NCBI RefSeq assembly: GCF_000220985.1 | Contig: NZ_AFRW01000064.1 | Span: 1 to 50,593 of the forward strand | Length of the DNA stretch: 50,593 bases | Source: Nesterenkonia sp. F | GTDB taxonomy: Bacteria; Actinomycetota; Actinomycetes; Actinomycetales; Micrococcaceae | Reading direction: 5' to 3' | In this document: positions 1-7,888 of the stretch, in pieces | How the letters are laid out: each line of letters opens with the position of its first letter | How positions within the stretch are numbered: position 1 is the stretch's first letter | Program-made: the position numbers and the translations under genes | The notes under the pieces: model-generated | What the model saw: only the letters and a program-made list of their open reading frames with translations | What the model was told of the DNA's origin: nothing | Databases searched by the model: none

Positions 1-222
1 CACTACGAGATTCCTCTCCGCCGACCCATGCCCGGGGCCGCGGTCGTCCGTTCCGTCCGCGCGGCGCCTGCGGCGATCTCCGCCGCGGCGCTCCCGCCCC
101 GAGCCCGCGACGGCGGAGAGTCGAGAGCGGCGGACGCGTCCGCGACGATCCGCCGATCCCGCCGCCGACAGACCGTACGACAGACCGCACGTCAGACCCC
201 GCGAAGGACAGCAGACGCCCCC
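1..222. other. Upstream region of parC, no gene recognised
   Basis: The parC reading frame stays open upstream to an ATG at position 28. The 65 residues this would add are Arg/Ala/Ser-rich, resemble no topoisomerase N-terminus, and look like translated GC-rich leader. I see no clear promoter and no other gene here. The 5' end of the window cuts off whatever lies further upstream. Confidence 0.5.
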
Positions 223-2850
223 ATGGCCCGCCGACCGAGCTCCGCCTCCCGTTCCGCGAACTCCTCGGACCAGCCTCCGGTCACGCCCGAGGACAGCATC
301 GTCGACATCGACGTCTCGTCGGAGATGGAGACCTCGTTCCTGGAGTACGCCTATTCGGTGATCTACTCCCGGGCGCTGCCCGACGCCCGCGACGGGATGA
401 AGCCGGTGCAGCGTCGCATCCTGTACATGATGTCCCAGATGGGCCTGCGCCCGGAGAAGGGGCACGTGAAGTCCGCGCGCGTCGTCGGCGAGGTCATGGG
501 CAAGCTGCACCCCCACGGCGATGCGGCCATCTACGACGCGCTGGTCCGCCTGGCGCAGTCGTTCTCGCTGCGGCTGCCGCTGGTCGACGGCCACGGCAAC
601 TTCGGCTCGCTCGACGACGGTCCCGCGGCGCCGCGCTACACCGAGGCCCGGATGACCGCCGCCGCCCTGTCGATGACCGCCGACCTCGACGAGGACGTCG
701 TCGACTTCGAGCCCAACTACGACAACCAGCTCCAGCAGCCCACGGTGCTGCCGGCGGCCTTCCCGAACCTGCTGGTCAACGGCACCTCCGGCATCGCCGT
801 CGGGATGGCCACCAACATGGCCCCGCACAACCTGGGCGAGGTCGTCGCCGGCGCGAAGCATCTGGTGCTCAACCCCGACGCCGGCCTCGACGAGCTGATG
901 CGGTTCATCCCCGGCCCGGATCTGCCCTCCGGTGGGCGCATCGTCGGCCTCGACGGGATCCGCGACGCCTACGCCACCGGCCGCGGCTCCTTCAAGACCC
1001 GCGCATCGGTCTCCATCGAGCAGGTCTCGCCCCGGAAGACCGGCATCGTGGTCACCGAGCTGCCCTATATGGTCGGCCCGGAGAAGGTGATCGAGAAGAT
1101 CAAGCAGGCGGTGCAGAGCAAGAAGCTCGCCGGCATCTCCGACGTGCTGGATCTGACCGACCGCACCCACGGGCTGCGGATGATCATCGAGCTGAAGGCC
1201 GGCTTCAACCCCCAGGCAGTCCTGGCCCAGCTCTACAAGCTCACCCCGATGGAGGACTCCTTCGGGATCAACAACGTCGCCCTGGTCGACGGTCAGCCGC
1301 GGACCATGGGACTGGCCGAGATGCTGCAGGTCTACGTCGACCACCGGCTCTCGGTCGTCCGTCGGCGCACCGCCCACCGGCTGGACCGACGGCAGCAGCG
1401 CCTCCACCTGGTCGAGGGCCTGCTGATCGCCATCGTCGACATCGACGACGTCATCGCCATCATCCGCAACGCCGAGGACACGGCGACGGCCCGCACCCGG
1501 CTGATGACCGTCTTCGACCTCACCGAGGCGCAGGCCGACCACATCCTGGAGCTGCGGCTGCGCCAGCTGACCCGCTACTCCACGCTGGAGCTGGAGCAGG
1601 AGAAGCAGCGGCTCGAGGAGGAGATCGCCGAGCTGAGCGCGATCCTGGACTCCGAGCAGCGGCTGCGCGAGGTCGTCGCCGCCGAGCTCGACGAGGTCGC
1701 CGAGCGCCACGCCGACGATCGTCGCACCCGGCTGCTGGAGTCCGAGGCGCTGGAGGCCCCGGCGCCGAAGCCCTCGGCCTCGCCCGACGAGGCGGCCGGC
1801 TCGCTGCAGATCGCCGACTCCCCCTGCTGGGCGCTGCTGTCGACCTCGGGACGGCTGGCCCGCACCGCCGACCGGTCGCCGCTGCTCCATCCCGCCCGCC
1901 GCGCTCGGCACGACGCGCTGGTCTCCATGGTGCCGACCTCCGCCCGCGGCGAGATCGGCGCGGTGACCTCGACCGGCCGGATGATCAGAGTCCCGGTGGT
2001 CGACATGCCCCAGGTGGAGGTCACCTCCGGCAAGGTGAATCTGAACCAGGGGGTCAAGGTCGCCGACTTCCTGGGCCTGGGCAAGAAGGAGCAGCTCGTC
2101 GGCTTCGTGCCGCTGGACGCGGTCTTCGCCCTGGGCACCGCCCAGGGGCGGGTGAAGCGGGTCAACCCGGACTACCCGCTCAATCGCGACGAGTGGGAGG
2201 CGGTCTCGCTGAAGGACGGAGACGCCGTCGTCGGCGCCCAGACCGCGGTCGCCGACGACGACCAGCTGATCTTCCTCACCGCCGGCGCCCAGCTGCTGCA
2301 CTACGACGCCTCGCTGGTCCGGCCGCAGGGACGCTCGGCCGCCGGCATGGCCGGGATCAAGCTCGCCGAGGGCGACCGCGTCATCAGCTTCTCGGTGGTG
2401 CCCGGCGCGGCGCTGGACGACCGCGAGGGCGGTCCGGACGAGGAGCTGGCCGGCTGGACGCCGGTGGTGGTCACCGTCGCCGCCGGCGACGAGCCGCTGG
2501 AGGGCTTCGAGTCCGGCTCGGTGAAGGTCACCGAGCTCAGCGAGTTCCCGGCCAAGGGCCGCGGCACCGCCGGCGTGCGCGCGCACCGGCTGCTGCGCGG
2601 CGAGGACCGCCTCGCACTGGGCTGGGCCGGCATGGGGCCGGCCCTCGGTGCGGCGAAGAACGGGTCCGCCCGCGCGCTGCCGGCCGAGATGGCCCGCCGC
2701 GACGCCTCCGGCGTCCCGCTGGAGACCGCCGTCGATGCCGTGGCCTCCAGTCCCGAGGCCCTCGCCCGGGCGGCGACCCTGCGGACGGCCGCACGGGCCG
2801 GCGGGGACGACGCCGGCGACGGCGCGGCCGCGGACGACTCCCCGCAGTGA
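223..2850 (+). CDS. parC: DNA topoisomerase IV subunit A (ParC)
   Basis: The product is the DNA cleavage and religation subunit of topoisomerase IV, which with ParE decatenates daughter chromosomes. It has 875 residues from the ATG at 223; a GAAGGA stretch lies about 14 nt upstream. The N-terminal breakage-reunion domain contains the [11 protein letters not shown] block, the HPHGD loop and the catalytic tyrosine Y139 in PRYTEARM. A coiled-coil segment (about residues 455-510) is followed by a degenerate gyrase-type beta-propeller. The [16 protein letters not shown] signature and the absence of a clean GQGGKG gyrase box favour ParC over GyrA. In the quinolone-determining region, the residue after HPHGD is alanine where E. 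coli GyrA and ParC have serine. The 3' end runs into a short tandem repeat that contains the stop codon. Confidence 0.9.
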   Translation: MARRPSSASRSANSSDQPPVTPEDSIVDIDVSSEMETSFLEYAYSVIYSRALPDARDGMKPVQRRILYMMSQMGLRPEKGHVKSARVVGEVMGKLHPHGDAAIYDALVRLAQSFSLRLPLVDGHGNFGSLDDGPAAPRYTEARMTAAALSMTADLDEDVVDFEPNYDNQLQQPTVLPAAFPNLLVNGTSGIAVGMATNMAPHNLGEVVAGAKHLVLNPDAGLDELMRFIPGPDLPSGGRIVGLDGIRDAYATGRGSFKTRASVSIEQVSPRKTGIVVTELPYMVGPEKVIEKIKQAVQSKKLAGISDVLDLTDRTHGLRMIIELKAGFNPQAVLAQLYKLTPMEDSFGINNVALVDGQPRTMGLAEMLQVYVDHRLSVVRRRTAHRLDRRQQRLHLVEGLLIAIVDIDDVIAIIRNAEDTATARTRLMTVFDLTEAQADHILELRLRQLTRYSTLELEQEKQRLEEEIAELSAILDSEQRLREVVAAELDEVAERHADDRRTRLLESEALEAPAPKPSASPDEAAGSLQIADSPCWALLSTSGRLARTADRSPLLHPARRARHDALVSMVPTSARGEIGAVTSTGRMIRVPVVDMPQVEVTSGKVNLNQGVKVADFLGLGKKEQLVGFVPLDAVFALGTAQGRVKRVNPDYPLNRDEWEAVSLKDGDAVVGAQTAVADDDQLIFLTAGAQLLHYDASLVRPQGRSAAGMAGIKLAEGDRVISFSVVPGAALDDREGGPDEELAGWTPVVVTVAAGDEPLEGFESGSVKVTELSEFPAKGRGTAGVRAHRLLRGEDRLALGWAGMGPALGAAKNGSARALPAEMARRDASGVPLETAVDAVASSPEALARAATLRTAARAGGDDAGDGAAADDSPQ

Positions 2851-2877
2851 CGGTTCGCAGTGACGGTCCGCAGTGAC
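2843..2877. repeat. 13-nt tandem repeat over the parC stop codon
   Basis: The unit CGCAGTGACGGTY occurs at 2843-2855 and 2856-2868, with a partial third copy at 2869-2877. Each copy carries an in-phase-looking TGA, and the first supplies the parC stop. It looks like a replication-slippage duplication. Confidence 0.8.
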
Positions 2878-2919
2878 ACCCCGTCTCCGCCCCGGGCGGC
2901 GGGGCGGAGCGTCCAGCAT

Positions 2920-2949
2920 GTGACACATTCCTACTACTCCATGTAGAAA
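2920..2949 (+). promoter_or_regulatory. Promoter with overlapping BlaI-type operator
   Basis: A -35-like GTGACA (2920-2925) and a -10-like TAGAAA (2944-2949) are 18 nt apart. Overlapping the -10 is the dyad TACTAC-TCCAT-GTAGAA (2932-2948). Placement over the promoter of a BlaI/MecI-family gene fits autorepression, which is usual in this family. Nearly the same dyad recurs at 22521-22537. Confidence 0.65.
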
Positions 2950-3008
2950 AGCCGCCGGTGCCGGAGTATCGTGGGGCACGACCACCTGACATCTGGAGGA
3001 CATCACGC

Positions 3009-3353
3009 ATGGCCACTCTCGGAGACCTCGAGCGCTCCGTCATGACCCTGCTCTGGGACGGCGGCGAGTCGCTCAGCGCCAACGAGGTCCGCGACCGACT
3101 CGACGAGGATCTGGCCGTCACCACGGTGCTGACGGTCCTCTCCCGGCTGGAGAAGAAGTCCATGGTGGCCCGGGAGCGCTCGACCCGTCCGCACCGCTAC
3201 TCGGCCACCGCCAGCCGCGAGGAGCACACCGTCGAGATGCTCAACGAGGTGCTCGGCACCGCCTCGGACCGTGAGGCCGTGCTGGCACGCTTCATCGGCG
3301 GCATCTCCGATGCGGAGGCCGCCGCGCTGCGGCGCATGCTGGACTCCGAGTGA
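3009..3353 (+). CDS. BlaI/MecI/CopY-family transcriptional repressor
   Basis: The product has 114 residues, the usual size for BlaI/MecI penicillinase repressors. The N-terminal two-thirds is a winged helix with the family pattern of a short helix containing LLWDGG, a recognition segment SANEVRDRL, and TTVLTVLSRLEKKSMV. The C-terminal helix would dimerise. The ATG at 3009 is chosen because GGAGGA ends 8 nt upstream; an in-frame GTG at 2958 lies inside the promoter region. Such repressors bind dyads as dimers and are inactivated by proteolysis triggered by an M56 membrane peptidase, and one follows directly. No beta-lactamase gene is nearby, so the target genes must be inferred from operators. 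Confidence 0.85.
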   Translation: MATLGDLERSVMTLLWDGGESLSANEVRDRLDEDLAVTTVLTVLSRLEKKSMVARERSTRPHRYSATASREEHTVEMLNEVLGTASDREAVLARFIGGISDAEAAALRRMLDSE

Positions 3354-3414
3354 GGTGCGTCCCGGCGTCCGCGGCGACCGCCGTCGGCCGGCCATGAGTC
3401 TCGGCGTCGCGTCA

Positions 3415-3420
3415 TAGACT
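3415..3420 (+). promoter_or_regulatory. Probable -10 element for leaderless M56 peptidase gene
   Basis: TAGACT is followed by six bases and then the GTG start at 3427, the spacing expected if transcription begins at the start codon. No Shine-Dalgarno sequence is present. No convincing -35 was seen. Confidence 0.45.
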
Positions 3421-3426
3421 GTCCTC

Positions 3427-4428
3427 GTGATCCCGCTGGCCGTCTTCCTCGCCGCCCTGGCCCTGGTGCTCGCCGTCGTGCTGCCCCCGCTGATCAGCCG
3501 GGCACGCTTCCGCACGCGCTCACCCTGGGCGGCCATGCTGCTCTGGCAGGCGGTGGCCCTGGCCGGCGGCCTCTCGCTGATCGGCGCCCCGCTGGTCTAC
3601 GGGCTCAGCCCCTTCGGCGCGACGCTGCACACCGCCCTGGCGACGATGCTCGAGCTGCTCGTCGCCGGAGATTTCGCCGCCCTGGTGGGCCTGCATGTGC
3701 ATCCCGCCCATGTCTTCGCCCTCTGCCTGGCCGTGCTGCTCGGCCTGCATCTGCTGCTGACGCTGCTGCGCACCTATGTGCGCGTGCTCGCCTCTCGGCG
3801 CCGCCATCGTGATCTGGTCCGGCTGCTCTCGACGCCGGCCGACCGGACCGACGCGGCCGGTCCCCATGCCGAGCTCGGCGAGGACGTCGCCCACGTCATC
3901 GAGCATGAGGCGCCGCTGGCGTACTGCCTGCCCGGGCGCACCGGGGGACGGTCGCTGACCGTGGTCTCCCGCGGACTGCTCGACCAGCTCTCCCCGGAGG
4001 AGCTCTCCGCCGTCGTGGCGCATGAACGCACGCATCTGCAGCAGCGCCACCACCTGCTGACGATGGCCTTCGACGCCTGGTACCGCGCGCTGCCCTGGCT
4101 GCCGACCACCCGCCACGGGCGCGAGGCGGTGCTGGAGCTCACCGAGATGCTCGCCGACGACGGCGCGCTCCGCGGACACAGCCGCACCGCGCTGCTGCGG
4201 TCGCTGGCGCTGAGCTCGTCGGAGGCCGGCGAGGACGACGCCGGCACCGGGGCCGCCCATCGCGCCCAGGGGGCCACCTCGGGCGCCGGGGGCACGGTGA
4301 TCACCACCGCTCGGCTGCAGCGGCTGCTCGTCCCGCCTCCGGCGCTGCCGCGGTCGGCCGTCGTCGCCGTGGTGCTCGCCTCCGCGACGCTGCTGGCAGG
4401 GCCCACGGCGGTGCTGCTGGTCGTCTGA
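3427..4428 (+). CDS. M56-family (BlaR1/MecR1-like) membrane zinc metallopeptidase
   Basis: The protein has 333 residues. Hydrophobic segments lie at about residues 3-25, 36-60 and 93-118, with a last one at the extreme C-terminus (about 308-333). The zinc motif HExxH appears as HERTH at residues 199-203, on the segment preceding the last membrane span. There is no C-terminal penicillin-binding sensor domain as in staphylococcal BlaR1, so the signal sensed is unknown. It lies 73 bp after the BlaI-type gene on the same strand, the standard repressor-antirepressor arrangement. The likely job is to cleave, or trigger cleavage of, the repressor. A -10-like TAGACT six bases before the GTG suggests it also has its own leaderless transcript. 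Confidence 0.85.
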   Translation: MIPLAVFLAALALVLAVVLPPLISRARFRTRSPWAAMLLWQAVALAGGLSLIGAPLVYGLSPFGATLHTALATMLELLVAGDFAALVGLHVHPAHVFALCLAVLLGLHLLLTLLRTYVRVLASRRRHRDLVRLLSTPADRTDAAGPHAELGEDVAHVIEHEAPLAYCLPGRTGGRSLTVVSRGLLDQLSPEELSAVVAHERTHLQQRHHLLTMAFDAWYRALPWLPTTRHGREAVLELTEMLADDGALRGHSRTALLRSLALSSSEAGEDDAGTGAAHRAQGATSGAGGTVITTARLQRLLVPPPALPRSAVVAVVLASATLLAGPTAVLLVV

Positions 4429-4454
4429 GCCGGCTCGTCCACCGGGCGGACACG

Positions 4455-5357
4455 TCAGCGGTCGACGAGCGACTCCTCCACGGCGGCGTCCTCCAGGTCC
4501 TCGTCGGAGGGCCTGCCGCGGCGCAGCCGCTCCAGCCGCCGGGCCTGCTTCATCCGCTCCTGCGGCGACGCGGCGACGGCGGCGTGGCGGTCATCCTCCT
4601 CGGCGGCCAGCGCCTCGGCGTCACGGGTGCGCGCATGCAGCCGGGCGGCATAGCCCCAGCCGACGAACCCCAGTGCGCCGAAGGCATACCACTGCATCGT
4701 GTAGGACAGGTGCGGCCCTTCGTCCATGCTGGGGCGTGACAGCTGCTCGGGCGCCTGCGCCGGGGCCGGGTGCTCCTCGGCCATGCGCCCGTAGGCGCCG
4801 GGCATGAGCTCGACGCCGATCTGCTCGGCGTAGGCCGAGAGGTCGATGGAGGCGAGCTGCCCCTCGGGAGCCCCGCGATCGATGGCCGGCTCGCCGGGCT
4901 TGAGCCGGACGGTCAGCTCGACCGTCCCCTCGGGCGGGGCGGGATTGGTCGCCGGCCGCGACCCGTCCTCGCTGGCGGTGGGAAGCCAGCCGCGGCTGAC
5001 GATGACGACGTCGTCGGCGTCCTCGACGGCGAAGGGCACCAGCTGCTCATAGCCGACCGAGCCGCCGTCGGACCGGTTGCGGACCAGCCGCATGTCCTGC
5101 GGACGGTAGCTGCCGGTCATCTCCACCACGGTCCATTCGTCGTCGGCGGCCGGGTCCACGAAGGACCCGCGCACCGAGGCGTACGGCACCGGGGCGGCGT
5201 CGTAGTTGGACACCACTCGGTCGATCTCCTCGAGCGCCTGCTCGCGGCGGTCCATCTGCCACTGGGCGAGGAAGGAGCAGGCGACGGCGAAGAGCAGGCA
5301 GAGCGCCAGCCAGCCCAGCCAGCGCGGCGTGAGCAGGAAGCGATACCGGCGGTTCAC
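4455..5357 (-). CDS. SURF1 family cytochrome c oxidase assembly protein
   Basis: The product has 300 residues. SURF1 proteins assist assembly of heme-copper cytochrome oxidase. The N-terminus has the family pattern of RFLLTPRWLGW followed by a membrane span and the QWQMDRR motif. The central domain contains PVPYASVRGSF, MTGSY and a GWLP segment. A second membrane span (SYTMQWYAFGALGFVGWGY) precedes a charged C-terminal tail. The GTG start at 5357 forms a GTGA overlap with the stop of the upstream gene, so the two are probably translationally coupled. Longer in-frame starts would add non-homologous sequence. It converges on the M56 gene. Confidence 0.87.
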   Translation of the reverse strand: MNRRYRFLLTPRWLGWLALCLLFAVACSFLAQWQMDRREQALEEIDRVVSNYDAAPVPYASVRGSFVDPAADDEWTVVEMTGSYRPQDMRLVRNRSDGGSVGYEQLVPFAVEDADDVVIVSRGWLPTASEDGSRPATNPAPPEGTVELTVRLKPGEPAIDRGAPEGQLASIDLSAYAEQIGVELMPGAYGRMAEEHPAPAQAPEQLSRPSMDEGPHLSYTMQWYAFGALGFVGWGYAARLHARTRDAEALAAEEDDRHAAVAASPQERMKQARRLERLRRGRPSDEDLEDAAVEESLVDR

Positions 5358-5602
5358 CCGGGCCCCACATCCTCGGACATGTCGGCGGTGCGGCGCCAGA
5401 AGAGCCGCTGCCGGAGGAAGTCCTCCAGCCAGCTGCGGTGCTCGTCGCAGGCCAGCCAGATCTTGCGGCGCTGCTCGTCGTGGATCTTCGGATTGTTCCA
5501 GAGGATCTGCCAGGCCGCCTCGGCCCGGCATCCCTTCCGCGAACACTGCGGGCTCTCAGGACCCTGCGGTCCGTCCCCGCCCAGGGAACTGAGCAGATCC
5601 AT
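5354..5602 (-). CDS. Small conserved Cys-rich protein, function unknown
   Basis: This 82-residue protein lies between DUF3099 and SURF1. It contains C20-x4-C25 and later C52-x2-H55, a spacing compatible with a zinc or other metal site, separated by a Trp-rich segment (WQILWNNPKIHDEQRRKIW). From memory, small actinobacterial proteins of this type are sometimes labelled acetone carboxylase; nothing in the sequence supports that activity. The start lies 47 nt inside the upstream DUF3099 gene and the stop overlaps the SURF1 start by 4 nt, so it belongs to that operon. A role in oxidase assembly would be guilt by association only. Confidence 0.75.
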   Translation of the reverse strand: MDLLSSLGGDGPQGPESPQCSRKGCRAEAAWQILWNNPKIHDEQRRKIWLACDEHRSWLEDFLRQRLFWRRTADMSEDVGPG

Positions 5603-6065
5603 CCTCACGCCCCTCTCCGGTCTCGTCTGCGGTCTCGTCTCCGGTCTCGTCGTCGGCGACGATCTCGCCGGGGATGATCGTTCCGCCCTCGGCCGGTGCC
5701 TCCTCCGCTCCGGCGGCGGTCTCGTCGGGCTCGTCGCCGGCGTCCCTCTCGGTCGGGACCTCCTGCGCGGCCCCGGCGGCGACCTGACGGCGGCCCGGCT
5801 CCAGTCCGGCGACCGGCTCGACGTCGCCGGCGGTGCGATGGTGCTGATAGCGATCGGTGCCCGCATTGGCGACCGTCACCGCGATATAGGGCAGCACGGC
5901 GGCCGCGGCGAGGAAGACCCAGCTCATCCAGTTCTGCACCACCACCGCGGCCAGGAAGCACACCAGCCGGATGCCCATGGAGATCGCGTAGCGCACCATG
6001 CGGCCGTGCTGTTCCTCACTGTGCCGCAGCGGGGCATCGGTGAGGGAATGGACGGGCTCGGTCAC
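5556..6065 (-). CDS. DUF3099 family membrane protein
   Basis: The product has 169 residues. The first 80 form the DUF3099 core: an N-terminal LTDAP...R motif, a MVRYAISMGIR segment and two membrane spans (about 31-46 and 48-66). The C-terminal half is a low-complexity acidic tail, partly made by a 12-nt tandem repeat encoding repeated Asp-Glu-Thr. DUF3099 proteins are actinobacterial, of unknown function, and commonly neighbour fabG. The gene is divergent from fabG and overlaps the next minus-strand gene by 47 nt. The tail length is likely to vary between strains. Confidence 0.8.
   Translation of the reverse strand: MTEPVHSLTDAPLRHSEEQHGRMVRYAISMGIRLVCFLAAVVVQNWMSWVFLAAAAVLPYIAVTVANAGTDRYQHHRTAGDVEPVAGLEPGRRQVAAGAAQEVPTERDAGDEPDETAAGAEEAPAEGGTIIPGEIVADDETGDETADETGEGREDGSAQFPGRGRTAGS
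5618..5653. repeat. 12-nt tandem repeat in DUF3099 3' end
   Basis: Three near-identical copies of CGGTCTCGTCTS lie at 5618-5629, 5630-5641 and 5642-5653. They keep the reading frame and encode the repeated acidic DET motif. Confidence 0.8.
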
Positions 6066-6255
6066 CTGCCCATTCTAGTGCCCGTCGGCGCGGACCCGAG
6101 AACAGGGCGACCTCCGCCGTCCACCGGCGATGTGACGCGACGATGACGGGGGCGCTGGCATAGGCTGGAGGCTGATCATGCCCCACCCGGGCGAGGACGT
6201 CGTCGAGCTCCGGCGACGCCGACGCTCGCCCGGACACCGCGACGACGGGAGACCC

Positions 6256-6963
6256 ATGAGTCCACGCTCTGTTCTGATCACCGGCGGCAACCGCGGCATC
6301 GGCCGCGCCATCGCCGAGGAGTTCCTCGCGAACGGCGACAAGGTCGCGGTGACCACGCGCAGCGGCGAGGCGCCGGAGGGCGCGCTCGGCGTCGCCGCCG
6401 ACGTCACCGACTCCGCCTCCATCGACGCGGCCTTCACGGAGGTCGAGGCGGCTCACGGACCCGTCGAGGTGCTGGTGGCCAACGCCGGGATCACCCGCGA
6501 CACCCTGCTGCTGCGCATGGGCGAGGACGACTTCACCGATGTGGTCGACACCAATCTCGGCGGCGCCTTCCGCGTGCTCAAGCGCGCGTCCAAGGGCATG
6601 CTGAAGCTCAAGCGCGGCCGCGTGGTGCTGATCTCCTCGGTGGTGGGCCTCTACGGCTCCCCCGGTCAGATCAACTACGCGGCCTCGAAGTCCGGACTGG
6701 TCGGCATGGCCCGCTCACTGACCCGCGAGCTCGGCGGCCGCGGCATCACCGCCAACGTCGTCGCCCCCGGATTCGTGCGCTCGGACATGACCGACGCGCT
6801 GGACGAGGAGACGCAGGCGAAGTACCTCGAGTCCATCCCGGCCGGCCGGTTCGCCGAGACCGAGGAGGTCGCCCGCGTGGTCCGCTGGCTGTCCTCCGAG
6901 GAGGCCGCCTACATCTCCGGCGCCGTGGTGCCGGTCGACGGCGGCCTCGGCATGGGCCACTGA
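6256..6963 (+). CDS. fabG: 3-oxoacyl-ACP reductase FabG (FabG1/MabA type)
   Basis: The product has 235 residues and is an NADPH-dependent SDR that reduces 3-ketoacyl-ACP in type II fatty acid synthesis. It has the cofactor motif TGGNRGIG (residues 9-16), NAG (76-78) and the catalytic set S128, Y141 and K145 in YAASK. The PVEVLVANAGITRD and C-terminal ISGAVVPVDGGLGMGH blocks match the MabA/FabG1 subgroup. The ATG at 6256 follows a GGGAGA; an in-frame ATG at 6178 would add 26 non-homologous residues. A -10-like TAGGCT is at 6161-6166. In mycobacteria fabG1 is followed by inhA; here a different SDR follows. Confidence 0.88.
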   Translation: MSPRSVLITGGNRGIGRAIAEEFLANGDKVAVTTRSGEAPEGALGVAADVTDSASIDAAFTEVEAAHGPVEVLVANAGITRDTLLLRMGEDDFTDVVDTNLGGAFRVLKRASKGMLKLKRGRVVLISSVVGLYGSPGQINYAASKSGLVGMARSLTRELGGRGITANVVAPGFVRSDMTDALDEETQAKYLESIPAGRFAETEEVARVVRWLSSEEAAYISGAVVPVDGGLGMGH

Positions 6964-7015
6964 TCGCGCCCGCTCCCCCGCATCTCCCCGTTCGCACCAT
7001 CCGAAGGACGCATCC

Positions 7016-7795
7016 ATGACTGAGCAGACCTCCGAGACGACCCAGGACCTCGCCGGCACCGGTGCGGTGATCACCGGATCCTCCCGCGGCATCGGCGCGG
7101 CCACCGCGCAGCTGATCGCCGCCCGCGGCGCCGGCGTCGTCATCAACTACCGGCAGAAGGCCCCGCGGGCGAACAAGGTCGTCGGCGAGATCCAGAAGGC
7201 CAGCGGCCGGGCCGTGGCCGTCGGTGCCGACATCACTGAGGCCGACGGCGCCCAGGCCCTGGTCGATGCCGCCCGCCAGCACTTCGGCTCGCTGAACCTG
7301 CTGATCCTCAACGCCTCCGGCGGCATGGAGTCCGACCGCGGCGAGGACTACGCGCTGAAGCTCAACCGCGACGCTCAGGTGCTCATGGCCCGCACCGCGA
7401 TGGAGGTCATGCCGGCCGGCTCGCAGATCATCTTCGTCACCAGCCACCAGGCGCACTTCATCAACCAGACCGCCACGCTGGACGCCTATGAGCCGGTGGC
7501 CCGCTCCAAGCGCGCCGGCGAGGACGCGATCCGCGAGCTCATCCCGGAGCTGGATGAGAAGGGCATCACGCTCACCGTGGTCTCCGCAGACATGATCGAG
7601 GGCACCATCACCGCCACGCTGCTCGAGCGCTCCGAGCCCGGCGCGATCGAGACCCGCCGTGAAGAGGCCGGCAAGCTCTATTCGGTGGAGGAGTTCGCCG
7701 TCGAGATCGCCGCGCAGGTCAACCGCGAGGGCCTGGAGCAGGGCCACACCGAGCTGGTCGGCGGCGCCGAGGACTTCCTGCGTCAGAACGGCTGA
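7016..7795 (+). CDS. SDR family oxidoreductase with displaced catalytic tyrosine
   Basis: The product has 259 residues with a classical Rossmann start, TGSSRGIG (residues 20-27), an NASGG in place of NNAG, and T142-S143 on the catalytic strand. The usual YxxxK is not present. The lysine K165 (SKRAG) is in place, but V161 sits where tyrosine should be; the nearest tyrosine is Y158, three residues upstream, in AYEPVARSK. It begins 52 bp after fabG on the same strand with AAGGA upstream, so it is probably cotranscribed. I recall similar proteins next to fabG in other actinobacteria, where they may serve in fatty acid metabolism. Substrate and activity are unknown. Confidence 0.8.
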   Translation: MTEQTSETTQDLAGTGAVITGSSRGIGAATAQLIAARGAGVVINYRQKAPRANKVVGEIQKASGRAVAVGADITEADGAQALVDAARQHFGSLNLLILNASGGMESDRGEDYALKLNRDAQVLMARTAMEVMPAGSQIIFVTSHQAHFINQTATLDAYEPVARSKRAGEDAIRELIPELDEKGITLTVVSADMIEGTITATLLERSEPGAIETRREEAGKLYSVEEFAVEIAAQVNREGLEQGHTELVGGAEDFLRQNG

Positions 7796-7819
7796 CACCC
7801 TGCGCGACCCCCTGCAGAG

Positions 7820-7867
7820 CGTCCCCCGCCCCGGATCCGGCAGCAGCCGGACCATGGGCGGGGGACG
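7820..7867. terminator. Bidirectional terminator-like hairpin
   Basis: A perfect 12-bp inverted repeat, CGTCCCCCGCCC at 7820-7831 and its complement at 7856-7867, encloses further self-complementary GC sequence. It sits between the convergent SDR and ABC-F genes. Confidence 0.65.
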
Positions 7868-7888
7868 TTCTCGTCTGCGCCGGGCTAC

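Noticed and set aside
28..222. N-terminal extension of ParC from the ATG at 28
   Set aside because: The 65 residues are low-complexity and unlike topoisomerase sequence. The ATG at 223 is closer to the start of homology.
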